Shown: in pieces, positions 45,982-56,899 of the stretch
Layout of the letters: every line of letters begins with the position of its first letter
How positions within the stretch are numbered: position 1 is the stretch's first letter
DNA from: Aristolochia californica
Lineage: Eukaryota; Streptophyta; Magnoliopsida; Piperales; Aristolochiaceae
NCBI GenBank assembly: GCA_029961685.1
Contig: JARWKL010000016.1
Coordinates: 17,614,157-17,678,156, forward strand
Direction of reading: 5' to 3'
DNA length: 64,000 nt
Notes under the pieces: model-generated
What the model was told of the DNA's origin: nothing
The model's database searches: none
The model's input: the letters and a program-made list of their open reading frames with translations, nothing else
Position numbers and translations under genes: made by a program

Positions 45982-46107
45982 CTCCCCGCCTCCTGGTTGT
46001 AATCTGGCCCTTCGATAAAGGCAGCCACCGCAACTACCTCCTCCCCCTCCCCCCCCCCTACCGCCCTCCCCCTCTTTGTTATAACTTATAACAAGGAGTT
46101 GTCCACA
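45982..46107. other. C-rich spacer and end of PLT unit 4
   Basis: Contains poly-C runs and GTTATAACTTATAACAAGG, shared with the PLT-b downstream flank (27561-27590), marking the end of the array unit. Confidence 0.5.
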
Positions 46108-46420
46108 TGAAATTTTCTCCTTCTTAAACTAGAGTTCAATACCTTTCATTCAAGTATAATTTTTTTCATAAAATATACTTATTTTGAGACAAAGATTCTA
46201 ATTGACTTCAGGCTCTATAATTTGGCTGAACGAAGTACTCTTTCTCTTTTGACGCCATGACCATTGACTTTTATGATTTTTATATCTGCCTCTGCAAAAC
46301 ACAAATTGAGAATTGGTTTAATAGGTAAGAAAATATACTTAAATACCTATCTTTTGACATATAATTTTTCATATAAAATTTCATTCTTGATGTTATAAAA
46401 AGTATACACTATTCATGAAC
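46108..46420. repeat. fragment of block X
   Basis: Homologous to 17800-18020 and 18835-19060 (AAACTAGAGTTCAATACCTTTCATTCA; ATACTTATTTTGAGA; CTATCTTTTGACATATAATTT). It has an extra 50 bp relative to those copies. Confidence 0.7.
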
Positions 46421-46479
46421 TAAGTGGAGGAACTAAATTAATCCTTGACCCGAATTTGTATAGATCTCTTGTAATTATT

Positions 46480-48940
46480 TGAAAATTTCATCTTGTAGGT
46501 TTAGTTATTGAATAAGATTTTTAGTCGTCTAATATTTGTGTTACATATTACATATTGAACACAAAAAAGTTTTGTAAAGTTAAGGTATAACCAATCTATA
46601 CCAATGACATGAAGAAGAAATTATCATTTGGTTTAAACATAAGGTTACTTGTATCCTTTAAGTATCCTCTAATATATTATAGATAAAAAATTTAGTAGTT
46701 TGTGGTCAACTTAAACTAAATAGTGATATCTACCATCTTGGTATGGGTCATATATCAAAATATAGAGACTCGAGTTATATTATAAATGGCACGTGCATCT
46801 ACATCGAGTAACTTGAGGCAAATCGTAGGACTCAAAGTAGCAACATCATTGTAAAAAGGTTTTACAAAGACATTTATCTTGATGATTACAGGGTTGTAAC
46901 TGATAAATCAAACTACAATTCTTGGGTAATAGTTCTATTTATGTGCTCAAGTTAAAGTGGTTTAATGTAAGTAATAATAAACAAAGTATCAAGTAAGATG
47001 ATTGATTTAGCTCATGGAATGGTGCAATGATGACCCTTTCACATTTGCATTTCAAGTGAAATAGGTCTATTACGTTGAGGACGCTAAAAATGGCTGCCCA
47101 TAGTGTGCACTTCAAAACATGGTTAGGTTCTTGTTCTTCTTCTTTTTCATTTTCTTCTTCTTCATCTTCATTGTTCCCATCTTCTACCTCAACCTCATCT
47201 CTGAACCCTAATGTCAAATTATTTATTTGAAAATCATTAGTGTTGTTATATTTTTATTAGTACCGTTATTGATGTAATAAAAATATTATGCATGTCATCT
47301 TATATCATACCACCTTATCCACCTAGGTTACTAGTCCCACACCTTGCATCATCTGAGGATGACAATTCAACAGATCCTTTATCATAGATGCATGGCAGTG
47401 AGCTACTTGGGGAGGAGAATCGTGTCCCAAATACTAGGGTATTAAAGTCAACTATTATTATTTCCTATTTATGTTAAATTATGTATAATCTATAGTAATT
47501 TATTTACTTTGTGTTTATACATGCCCCCGCATCTTCTCCATCCACATCCTCTCTATTTGTATCCTTACCAATCAAGAGAAGATGCAACCTTTGAAGGGCT
47601 TCGAGTGGATGACATTATTAGATAGCTCAATAGGAAGATCACAATGGAGTTTAGAGATTCACAAAGGAGGGCATTCAGGATGTACAATTCACTCTTCACT
47701 CGTTAGGTAGGCCATATATTTAGGAACCATATGGCGGTAAAGGTAGATAATTTTAAGGCTCTGGTTACCCCTATGTTGATGTAAATAGTAAAAAAATATT
47801 GAAATAGATGTTTTTTTTTTGTATTGACTTATATTATTAGTTTGATATTTTTGTTATGGGCTATTCCCTTTTCAAGGATAAGTTTGATATCATTATAGAG
47901 AAATTTGGTGGCATAAGTCATCGTGTATTTGATATGGGATGATGTGTTTTAATAGCATTGGACTAGCTTGCATGTCTGGTTTAGGATGTTAAGGAATAGT
48001 CCCACATGGATTAGTGAGTACAAAGATCTTAAGTTTATTAGTTGAGAAATGGGTGTCCTAAGTTGGCTAATTATTTTGGAATGAGCCTTGGACCCAACTT
48101 CACATGCCTAAGTTGGCTAGTCATTTTGGGATGAGCCTTGGACCTAACTTCACACATGGAGGGGTCACCGTACAACACTGTTTACCCCTCAAGGACTAGC
48201 AATTGCTACATGTGAATGTCTTTCAGAAGGGACAGATTTCATATAATTAAAATTATAGAATTTGTGTTTAAAAGTTTCAACTATTTTTTTAGTTTACTAA
48301 TGTTTAGTTCTAATTGCAAAAATATTCCTAGGTAAATGTTGAAAATGTTAGAAAATAAATAGGACGACATACTACATGAATGAAGTCTTTCATTGCGTCC
48401 AAGAGGAGATGGTACCTATTTAACTTTGACTATCTTTTTTAAAAATTATATTTAGTACAATAAAACATTCAAATATGTATTTTAAATTTTGTAGGGTGAA
48501 AAGTTTTTTTATATCAAGTAATTTTAGATTCCTCACTAGTCGTAGTACAGGTGGATTGAAGGATTTTGAACAACAATACATAAGTATAATTATTACTTTT
48601 AAGTTTATTATAATTTATACCCTGTTTCAAGTGAAAGTAATATTATAACTTTCTTATGTTATTTTTAACAAGAGATGTTCAATAGATGGTGCAAAAGGCA
48701 TAAGAGGCTAGTGAGCTAGTTGATGAGCATACCATAGTGTTGAGAGTTCGTGGAACTAGGTCTGAGCACATCAAGGGTTGGGTTTTGCTAAGCCGCCTAT
48801 ACCCAAGATGGCACATTCACCTTCTTCTCACACGACCCATTTCAAGGTATGATAGAATAGAGAGGCTTTGAGCCAAACTCAGGAGCAGCTGAAGGATGTA
48901 CATTATGAAACTTAAGAGTTTCACTATGTTTCAAGTCTTA
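46480..48940 (+). mobile_element. CACTA remnant, inverted relative to the array
   Basis: The plus strand here matches the minus strand of the array copies. A DUF4216-like fragment lies at 46790-47130 (EANRRTQSSNIIVKRFYKDI in one frame). The region 47560-47730 matches the complement of about 33400-33600, and 48690-48850 (CCTATACCCAAGATGGC) matches the complement of about 32460-32660. Heavily decayed. It gives an inverted repeat partner to the array copies 7-40 kb away. Confidence 0.6.
46790..47130 (+). pseudogene. DUF4216-like CACTA fragment, plus strand
   Basis: Read forward: YIE, stop, LEANRRTQSSNIIVKRFYKD, then IYLDDYRVVTD and later a KC.WF-equivalent region, as in the array copies but with more stops. 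Confidence 0.5.
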
Positions 48941-48949
48941 CATGATTTT

Positions 48950-49207
48950 CCTTATAGAGCCAGATATATAATGGAGGGAGGTCTCACAGAAGAGTTTCAA
49001 TTAAAAATGTATTTTAGTTATGTTACTCTTCTATTTATGTTTAGTTATTTAATTATTCTAGGACTTAGTGTTAAACTTTGGGTGTAATTTGGACAAGGGT
49101 AGTTTAATTGTAATTGGACTCTACTATTTTCCTCTATTATAAATAGGGGTTGATGTACTCAGATTACAACAAGTTAGTGAATTTTTTTCTTTTCTAAAAA
49201 TTCAACA
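48950..49207 (+). mobile_element. copia-type LTR end
   Basis: Ends ..AAAAATTCAACA, followed at once by a primer-binding site. It contains TATAAATAGGGGTTG. Inverted homologous stretches lie at 16320-16530, 19370-19580 and 29455-29650. The left boundary is uncertain. Confidence 0.6.
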
Positions 49208-49219
49208 TGGTATCAAAGC
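49208..49219 (+). other. LTR-retrotransposon primer-binding site
   Basis: TGGTATCAAAGC, one base from the TGGTATCAGAGC complement of initiator tRNA-Met used by plant copia elements, directly after the LTR end. Confidence 0.7.
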
Positions 49220-50494
49220 ACGTTCTGTGAGTTAACTTGGTCAACCCAAAGAGATAGTGTGATCATTTTCTAATCTATCATGTGTAGTAGTTTAGGTTCG
49301 TATTCTATGTTTTCTCTTCCGAGTACCCATTGATTTCTTAGAGTTTGAACCTCCATACTGAGGTTTTAATATTTTAAATTATATATTTATAGAAATATCT
49401 TTGAGTCTACTTTCCAACAGAAAAAAAAATGGCAATTGAAATTTTCTACAAGGAGAAATTGATATTTTAAGTAGCAAAGGTCATATTGCAAGAGAGGTTC
49501 AAGTAGCAACAGAAAGCTCATTCTTATATCTCATAAAATATTCTTTTAAAAAATATAAAAATTATTAAAATACTTATTAAATTCTTCTAATATTGTTTGT
49601 CATTTTGGTAAGTCACTTACATGATTTGGAGACATATAGCCAAAGTTATAGCTTCTAGAAATTTTGAATTTCAATATACATAGCTTGGGGTCGAATCTGT
49701 TGCTTCGGGATCAACTCTTGTGTGCTCTAACATCTCTTTTGAGGCTCAAATCCGTTGACCGAGTCGAATCTAATATCTTTTGTTTCCTACAGGGTTGACT
49801 ACTTTTTACAGTGGTCGAATCCTTCCTATCAAGCAGTTTCTATTGAGGTCAATTTTTTTTATGTAGTCGACTTCTATACACTTATTCATCTCATAGGGAT
49901 TGACTCCTTAAATAAATCAGAACTTATTGTTACTTGGGTTTGACTCATTGATGTTTGCAACGTACTATATAGGGTCAACTTTTCTTAGAGATTTTGCTGA
50001 TATATGATTTAAAATTTCAAAATTTTAAGCTTTTATTTTTGTTTGTATGCTTCACTCCAAATGGGTGTAATTGATTCTATATGAGTATGGATTGGACTCC
50101 AACTATTGCTAAAAATGACTTTTTAAAACTGTTTTGTTGCCTTTTCAACTTGTGTGCAGCTACAATGCAAAGTACTTAACTCCATATGTTTTGGGCTTGA
50201 GTACTCTTTTTTTTTTTTTTGAAAGTGCTAGAACCTCTTATTTTTTTATTTGCAATAACTTCCTCTAGCATATGTGCTCAAGTCCTTCGGTGTATTTTCA
50301 TCTTTCAAAGAGTGAAATCATCAAGTACACGTGTTTGTTATCATCAAAATCTGACTATGTTGAGAAGTTTATGAGTTTCTTCTTCCTCAAAATATTTTAG
50401 AGTGGAAATGATTGATAAATATTTTTAATGCATCTAGTAACTTGGGAGAATTCATATTTTATATGGGTTGGAAGGTTTTTATTAAAAAAAGTAC
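49220..50494. other. retroelement-like leader and unassigned AT-rich DNA
   Basis: No gag or pol domain follows the primer-binding site; frames are short and unrecognised. Several GGTCGAATC/GGTTGACT phrases recur between 49680 and 49990 without clear periodicity. Confidence 0.4.
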
Positions 50495-50502
50495 ATCCTA
50501 GG
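50495..50502. repeat. 8-bp target duplication, left
   Basis: ATCCTAGG, repeated exactly at 52736-52743. Confidence 0.92.
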
Positions 50503-50589
50503 TAGGGGTGGCTTCGAACCGAGCCGGCTCACTAGCAGCTCGAGTTCGGCTCGTTTACTTTAACAAGCCGAGCTCGACCGAAGCCAGGT

Positions 50590-50900
50590 TCAGTTCGTCG
50601 GTTCGCAAGCCGACACGAGGTGAGTCTGATCGGTATCGGGAGCGGGAGCGGGATCGAGAGAGGGGGGGGTGGGGGGGTGGCTCGTCACCGTCGAGCCCCT
50701 CCCGTCGGCTGTTGTCGTCGCCTCTACTGCCATCGCAGCTCTTCGCCGGTCGTCTCTACCGTCGTTGCAGCTGCTTGTCGGCCGCCACTGTGGCCGTCCG
50801 TTTGATTTCTTCATATCCTCATCGTCGCCTCTGTTTCCGCCTCCGTCGCAGCCATCATCCCCGGCGCCGTAACCCCCTTCCCTCCACATTGTCTCGACGA
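50590..50900. other. GC-rich cargo-like segment in the hAT element
   Basis: Strongly GC-rich, unlike the rest of the element, with overlapping open frames on both strands (Arg/Ser-rich or Asp/Gly-rich), the usual artefact of such composition. Possibly captured host DNA; no family recognised. Confidence 0.35.
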
Positions 50901-51009
50901 AAACCCAGAACCTAAGTTCAAGGGAGAAATTAGGGGAGAAATAATCTCCCCCCCTCCCCCGCGCGAAGATGATCTCGCACGTGCGAGATCATAAAGTTAA
51001 AAAAAAAAA

Positions 51010-52225
51010 TTCCTCTTGAAAGAATTAAAAAAAACAATTTATAGAAATAAGTTTCTATAAACTATTAGTGTCTTATTTTTTTAAACATTTTTCTAATTGA
51101 AAATTTTTATTAAAAATCATATAATTTTCTAAGTAAGATTGTCGTACCAAGATGGGGTAGAAAACTATATAAAACATTTTTGAATAAGTATTTAACAGTT
51201 GATGTTGTAATACTTTTAGCATGAAGCAATTTTCATTGCAATTTTGTGTTTGATATTTTATTTAATTAAAAAAAAATCGATAAGTATAATAATATATTAG
51301 ATTGATTATTAATTTTTATTTATTTCCCTAGAAGAGGCAATAAAAGGTCCATTTAACTTTCCTAAGAAAATTTTAAAATATTTCTTGTAATTTTCTAATA
51401 AGTCATTAATAGTAATAAAATTTTATTTAAATTTTTTTTTGGGAATATGTATCATAGGTAAAATATTTTTAGTTTTTCCTAGAATATAAATTTTCATCTA
51501 GGGGCAGTAAGGAGGCCATAACAAATTATGGCCAGATTCAAAAATTACAAAACAAGCTAGACAACAATTGGAGTATAAAAGATTAATATTGGTGCATTTT
51601 AATCCTTTATTGAAATTCAATCCTGAACCTCCCCTATCATTATATTTTTTTAAAATGTATGCATAAATATATATATATATAATTTATTCAAAGCCACCCC
51701 AGATCATAAATAAGGAAAAAAAAACCTCTTTGTCCCTTCCTCATAGCTCTTAAAGAAATTGAAAAGATATTTTAGTAGAAATACGTTTCTAGAGACTATT
51801 AGTGGTTTTTTTAATAAATGTTGAAAAGATATTTTTAGTAGAAATATAGGGACCATTAGTGCTTCATGTTTTTTCAAAATATTTTTCAAATTATAAATTC
51901 TTTTTAAAAAATCATATAATTTTCTAAGTAAGATTTTCTTGCCAAGATGGGTTAGAAAATCATATAGAAAAAATTTGAATAAGTATTTGACAGTTGATAA
52001 TATAATACTTTTAGCATGAGGCAATTTTCATAGCAATTTTGTGTTTGACATTTTATGTGATTAAAAATTTATCAATAAGTATAATAACGTATTGGATTAA
52101 TTATTAATTTTTATTTATTTCCTTAGAAAAGGCAATAAGAAGTCCATTTAACTTTCCGAAGAGAAATTTAAAATATTTCTTGTAATTTTCTAGTAAGTCT
52201 CAAATAGTAATAGGATTTTATTTAA
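51010..52225. repeat. two direct ~400-bp repeats inside the hAT element
   Basis: 51010-51430 and 51760-52225 share ATCATATAATTTTCTAAGTA, ACTTTTAGCATGA.GCAATTT, GTCCATTTAACTTTCC and the order between them. Confidence 0.8.
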
Positions 52226-52743
52226 AGGATTTATAGTTTTTATTTGGGTGATTGTAAATTGATAGTGATATTTCATTTAATTTTGTGGTGTTTGATTATT
52301 GTATGGAGTTTATTTATATTGTTTTGCAGTGTATGGAGTATTTAAACTATTTTATGGAGTGTATAAACAATTTCATGGAGTGTTTATGGAATGTATAGAC
52401 AATTTTATGGAGTGTTTATGCAGGTATTATGTATATTGATTATGCCCAATTTTAAGTAGAGGTTATGCCCAATCTTATACATGTATTATATATATAGATT
52501 TTGCCCAATTTTATGTAGAGGTCGTGCCCAATTTTATGTAAAATGTATGCATAATTTTATATACATTTTATTCGATATATATTTTTTGAAAAGTTTTAAA
52601 TGTATGTTGAGGCTCGAGCTCGGTTCGAGCTCGATAACAATTTTAGGCTCGATATGAGGCTCGTAGAAATATTTAAATCAAGCTCGGCTCGAACATAAGC
52701 AGGTTCGGGTTCAACTCGGCTCGATGGCACCCCTAATCCTAGG

Positions 52744-53050
52744 GGCAAAATAATTCATAAAATTATTGATTATACTAAAATTATTCATATTTTGATTCTC
52801 ATAAATGATTTTATAAATAAATATTTTGAAATTATTTTTATCAAATTAATTTAAAAAATATTTTATTAAAACTTTTATGAAAAATTGGGCCTAATGGACT
52901 CCTTCTCTCTCTTATCTTGTCTCTAGTGGAGGAGGACTTAGTACTGATGTTGCAAGCTGGTAAATATAAAAGCCCATATAAAAGCCCACGTATGCTTCAC
53001 TGTGGTTAAATCCTCCCACTGAAACACTGGGGAAAGGGCCCAGAACAATC
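52744..53050. other. intergenic DNA, no gene seen
   Basis: AT-rich, then rising in GC towards 53000. No domain or repeat recognised. Confidence 0.4.
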
Positions 53051-53235
53051 TCGTTTTGCAAATCGCAATCCTCTCTAAGCCCTGTGACGAGTCTAGGGTT
53101 TCAGCGGGAAAAGCTTATTTAAGACTCGTGAGCCTCACCGAGATGATGCTCGCCGCTGTCCGGTTTTTTCAGTTCTTCTTCTTTTCGTTTTTTTTTTTCA
53201 GTTTGTGTGGTAATGAGATTGATTTGCTGCAGCGT
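53040..53235 (+). promoter_or_regulatory. possible transcribed 5' exon upstream of the MED32-like locus
   Basis: GC-balanced sequence with the plant 5'-UTR style TCTAGGGTTTCAGCG, followed by T-rich intron-like DNA. It could be the untranslated first exon of the decayed MED32-like gene at 56900, by analogy with MED32 itself (first exon about 3 kb upstream). No direct evidence. Confidence 0.2.
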
Positions 53236-55567
53236 GCTGGGTTTAGCGATATCGGATTCTTTGTCTAATTCTTTGAATTCCTTTTTTTTTGCAAGTATCC
53301 ATGGCTTGACGCTTAGTTCGATCTGTTTTACAGAAAAGGCATTTAATTTTTTGTACCATTTTCCTCGCAGATGATGCCTTCTTGCTTGCGGAATGCCTGT
53401 TTTGTATTTTATGGTACCTATTCAGAGTGTATAGAGAAAGAAAACGGCGTTTTTATTTTCTTTGTTTGCATGTTTGCATCAGTTACCCTCTTCTCATGCT
53501 CTAATATAATTTTCTGAGGAGATATAACGGATGCAGAAAGCTATTGGTTGGCTTACCAGCCCGTTGCATACTCGTTTTTGCAAGGGGTCAAATTGACCTA
53601 CCGAAACCTTTTGGGTACTACAGTCTGATTCAATTTTATTATGCGTCGTGTGGGTGTTATAGGATACTTGATCAGAGTAATAAATGGAATTTTCTAAATG
53701 AAATTCAATGTTTTTCTGGTAAATCCCTTTAATTTACGTGGTATTATACTCTCTCTGTTTTTTTTTTCATTTTCTGAAATGGTTTATCGATTCTATCCTG
53801 TTACTAGGGGGGGGAAAGCTTATTTGAGAAGGCAAATGATGAAGACAATCTTATGCTTTACACTGAATTATTTTGTGGACTATAACTCCGCTTATTATCT
53901 GATGCCTTCTCTTTGTACAGATTTAATTGTTTCGATTTGGTCCTCTTGTTTTACTGCACAAAACTCTATGATGACAATTAAGCAGACGGGCCGTCTGAAT
54001 CTGATGCTGTGTTGAATGTCTGCTATCTTTTAATATCTGAGAGGCTTTTAATGGCTGTCCGTGGTTTGATTTATATCTTATTCTCTTTTTCTCTGAATAG
54101 TCTGTATTGCTTTTCAGTAATGTATAGCAATGATGAAGGGCTAAAAATTTATGTCTGGACTACTGAGACGTGTCTATGATTGGAAAAAGCTTCTTCTGAG
54201 CAGTTAATTTGGTATAGTTTTTATTACAATTAAGTTATTTTCTACGTTGATGTTTGTCTGCTTGGATTCCATCAGAGATTTGTTGAGATTTAAAAGCCTC
54301 CTTGTAAAAATGGTTTAAAGCTGTTGAGAGTTTGATTTATCTTCATTTTTGTTTTGGGTAAAGGTTGTTATTGGCTTGATTTATATAACTTGGATTAACT
54401 TTTTGTTCTAGTGAGGGAAATACAAAAGAACTGAATCATATTTTGAGCACAAAAACTCCTTCAACATGGATGCTTTTGTTAGAAAAATGTTGAGAGCAGC
54501 AGAGACATCTCTTTGAAACATTGTCATTTGTCTTCATGAAATGCAGAGCTTGCATTAATGGAAGAAGGGAACAAGAAGGGGAGATTTGCATGAAAAAGGA
54601 TTAAAGTTTGACTGGCCATTCTGTACAAAAATTAAAAAGAAAACGCAGGCTGTAGAGAGTAATTTCTGCCAATCTGAACAAATGAAAAGTAGGAGGTGAC
54701 ATAGAACAAATGAATATTTTGAAGAAAAGAACATTATATCTCTCCATTACTGTAAAGAAGGTATTAAAATCAGTTTAAAAGCCTAAACAAACACTTGATA
54801 ATCTCCTAGGGGACGTTGAAGTGACTTCTGTATGCCATTTTTATCGATGGCAATGTAGGGATATGAATGGTTGGTGGGTAAAAGGGTAGGAAGCATGCAA
54901 GGTAATTAGTATAGCATGATCCATCACTCAGAATATTGTTAGATATGTTTATAAAACATGATTGATCATATATTATTACATGATCAATCGAAATAAGTTA
55001 TTAAAAACTTATTGATTAATACTTGATCGATTAGCAAATTTGGAGAACCTAAAAAAATATACTCAAAATATTTTGCAGCCCCCGAATTTGTTGGGGAGTA
55101 TCAAGTGAACATTTATAGTTAATTCAAAGAATTCAAAAACCTTATTCACTTGAAATCTTCATAAAAACTCATGTTGAGAAAAAAAGAGTTATACACTTGG
55201 CAAAACTTGCATACCACTTTCAAATTACTAAGTATTCCTAGCATTCAAACTCCTCTAACTCCTATGTTCAAAAGAATTGGAGACTTAAAAACTCCGAGTT
55301 GTCCCTTCATTCAAAAGGGTGTAAAATTTTCTTTTGTTTGTGTATTTTTTATTATTCTTTGAAATGTATTCTAGAACCTGGAATCTAAAAGGGAAAACTT
55401 ACTAGAGCTATAATCTAGTTGTAAAATCTTTGGCAGAGATTGACTCTTGTTAGTGCTCTCTGTAAGTGAAATGTATTTCACTTTCACTAGGGGGGATAAG
55501 TCAACGTGAATCAAGAGATGAAGTCTTCTCCCCTCTCGGCTTCTTCATCTCCTTCTCCCTCTCGCTG

Positions 55568-55610
<43 letters not shown>

Positions 55611-56059
55611 TCGACCTCTCTCTCGTTTCTCCCTCTTCTTCTCCCTCTCCGCCTCCCCCTTCTCTCCCTCTCTTCTCCCTCTCAACCTATGACGAACAAT
55701 GTCATCCCTTTGTCCGTCAAGCGATGAGGGATGAGAGATAGAGGCCGACAACTAGCGATCGGGCCTCTGCGGTGAAAGTTTAGTGTTGGGAGTTGAAGAC
55801 GACCTCTAGTGTGCAGAAAATAAATTATATTTATTGAATAAAATTCTATTTTTTGAATATATTGATAAAATAATATATTTATTTATTTATTATATACATT
55901 TTTTATTACTATAGTAAATTAGCGATTTAAGAGTGGTCAATTATTTTTGTTTAATTATTCCTTTTTATGTTAAAATATATCTTAAGTTATTAATAATTTA
56001 ATTAATTTATTTATTATATTCACTTATGTTATTTTTAAAATTTTATTTATTTGTTTTTT
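53236..56059. other. intron-like or intergenic DNA, no gene seen
   Basis: T-rich sequence resembling a long plant intron up to about 54800, then repeats. A (TC)n tract lies at 55568-55607. Frames at 55171-55362 and 55466-55741 are low-complexity or unrecognised. Confidence 0.4.
55568..55607. repeat. (TC)n microsatellite
   Basis: About 18 TC units in a pyrimidine-rich stretch extending to 55690. Confidence 0.9.
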
Positions 56060-56455
56060 TATAATTAATCATGTGCACAATTAATTGGCTCACGAATTAC
56101 TGTATTAATGTACAATAAACTGCAATCAATAAATAATACAATATATAATTTAATTAATTAATATATTAATATATTTTAATTATACATTAAATTACTTATT
56201 AGTGTAGTAATCATGTTAGTTTTACCTAATTTGGTGTTTAGGTATTATAATTTATTTAAGTATATTATTACAAGTTACTCATTCTCTTGTTTTTTATATT
56301 TTTCTCATTTGGGACACTAACACTGGAAACTGTTTTCTAGCGCACATGAACTCGTCCACACTAACACCAAATTTGAAGCTAAAGTTCATGTAGATGATTC
56401 AAATGAATTTGAAGTTGAAGTCCTTGTGCCAAGTTTGTTGACTAACCCCCCTAAG
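56060..56455 (+). repeat. dispersed repeat, inverted copy of 14253-14680
   Basis: See the partner at 14253: shared GTGCACAATTAATTGGCTCA-type, TTTGGGACACTAACACT and GTTGACTAACCCC stretches in opposite orientation. Confidence 0.6.
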
Positions 56456-56689
56456 GGAACATTAAAAACAAAAAATATTTTCCTTTGTGGTGTGTGGTTC
56501 TAGTACTTACCTTGATTTAATTTTTACATTTATGCACCGAATATTTAGCTTAAATTCCCAACCTACTTCCCTCTTGAAAAGCCACCTGGGCCAACAACAA
56601 CTATGAAAAACACTCTCGAGGTTCAAATATTACTAGTGTTGCTCACCTCATCCCTTTCCTAATTGTCTCATACAACGTGTCGGAATAGT

Positions 56690-56850
56690 GGCATGGCAGT
56701 CGATGTGTTCATCTACCACAATGTACTGATGACGTAGTGACACATAATCAGTCAAAGCTTACGTGTCACCTTTGATAATAGTGTTGTTGTTTCTCAAAAT
56801 ATGTTTTGAAATTGGTTATTTTGGTAAAAAAACCTTTGCTCTTTGCCAAC
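56690..56850. mobile_element. terminal fragment of a related MULE
   Basis: Its reverse complement contains GACACGTAAGCTTTGACTGA, then TATGTGTC and GTCATCAG, matching the left arm of the MULE at 35437 (GACACGTAAGCTTTGATTGC). The right side GGTTATTTTGGTAAAAAAAC parallels the MULE end GGGTATTTTGGTTAAATTCC. No clean terminus or 9-bp duplication was found. Confidence 0.5.
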
Positions 56851-56899
56851 TTCTTTCTTTATACCAATGGTAATGCTCTTGTGATTCTTAGGCAAAAGA

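Larger units (their letters stand above)
50503..52735. mobile_element. complete non-autonomous hAT element (2233 bp)
   Basis: Termini are TAGGGGTGGC and the complement TAGGGGTGCC, followed by related CGAACCGAGCC / ATCGAGCCGAG. The element is bracketed by a perfect 8-bp ATCCTAGG duplication, which defines hAT. Inside: a GC-rich part (50590-50900) of unknown origin, a 24-bp perfect palindrome (50969-50992), two roughly 400-bp direct repeats (about 51010-51430 and 51760-52225), and the subterminal 'tgcccaattttaagtagagg' array (52330-52570). No transposase was seen, so it would need one supplied in trans. It belongs to the same family as 13272 and 44137. Confidence 0.88.

Noticed and set aside
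50508..50915. 135-codon Arg/Ser-rich frame in the hAT element
   Set aside because: Starts within the terminal repeat of the transposon and runs through GC-rich low-complexity DNA; competing frames on both strands are equally open.
55466..55751. Ser/Leu-rich and Arg/Glu-rich frames
   Set aside because: Products of the (TC)n microsatellite.
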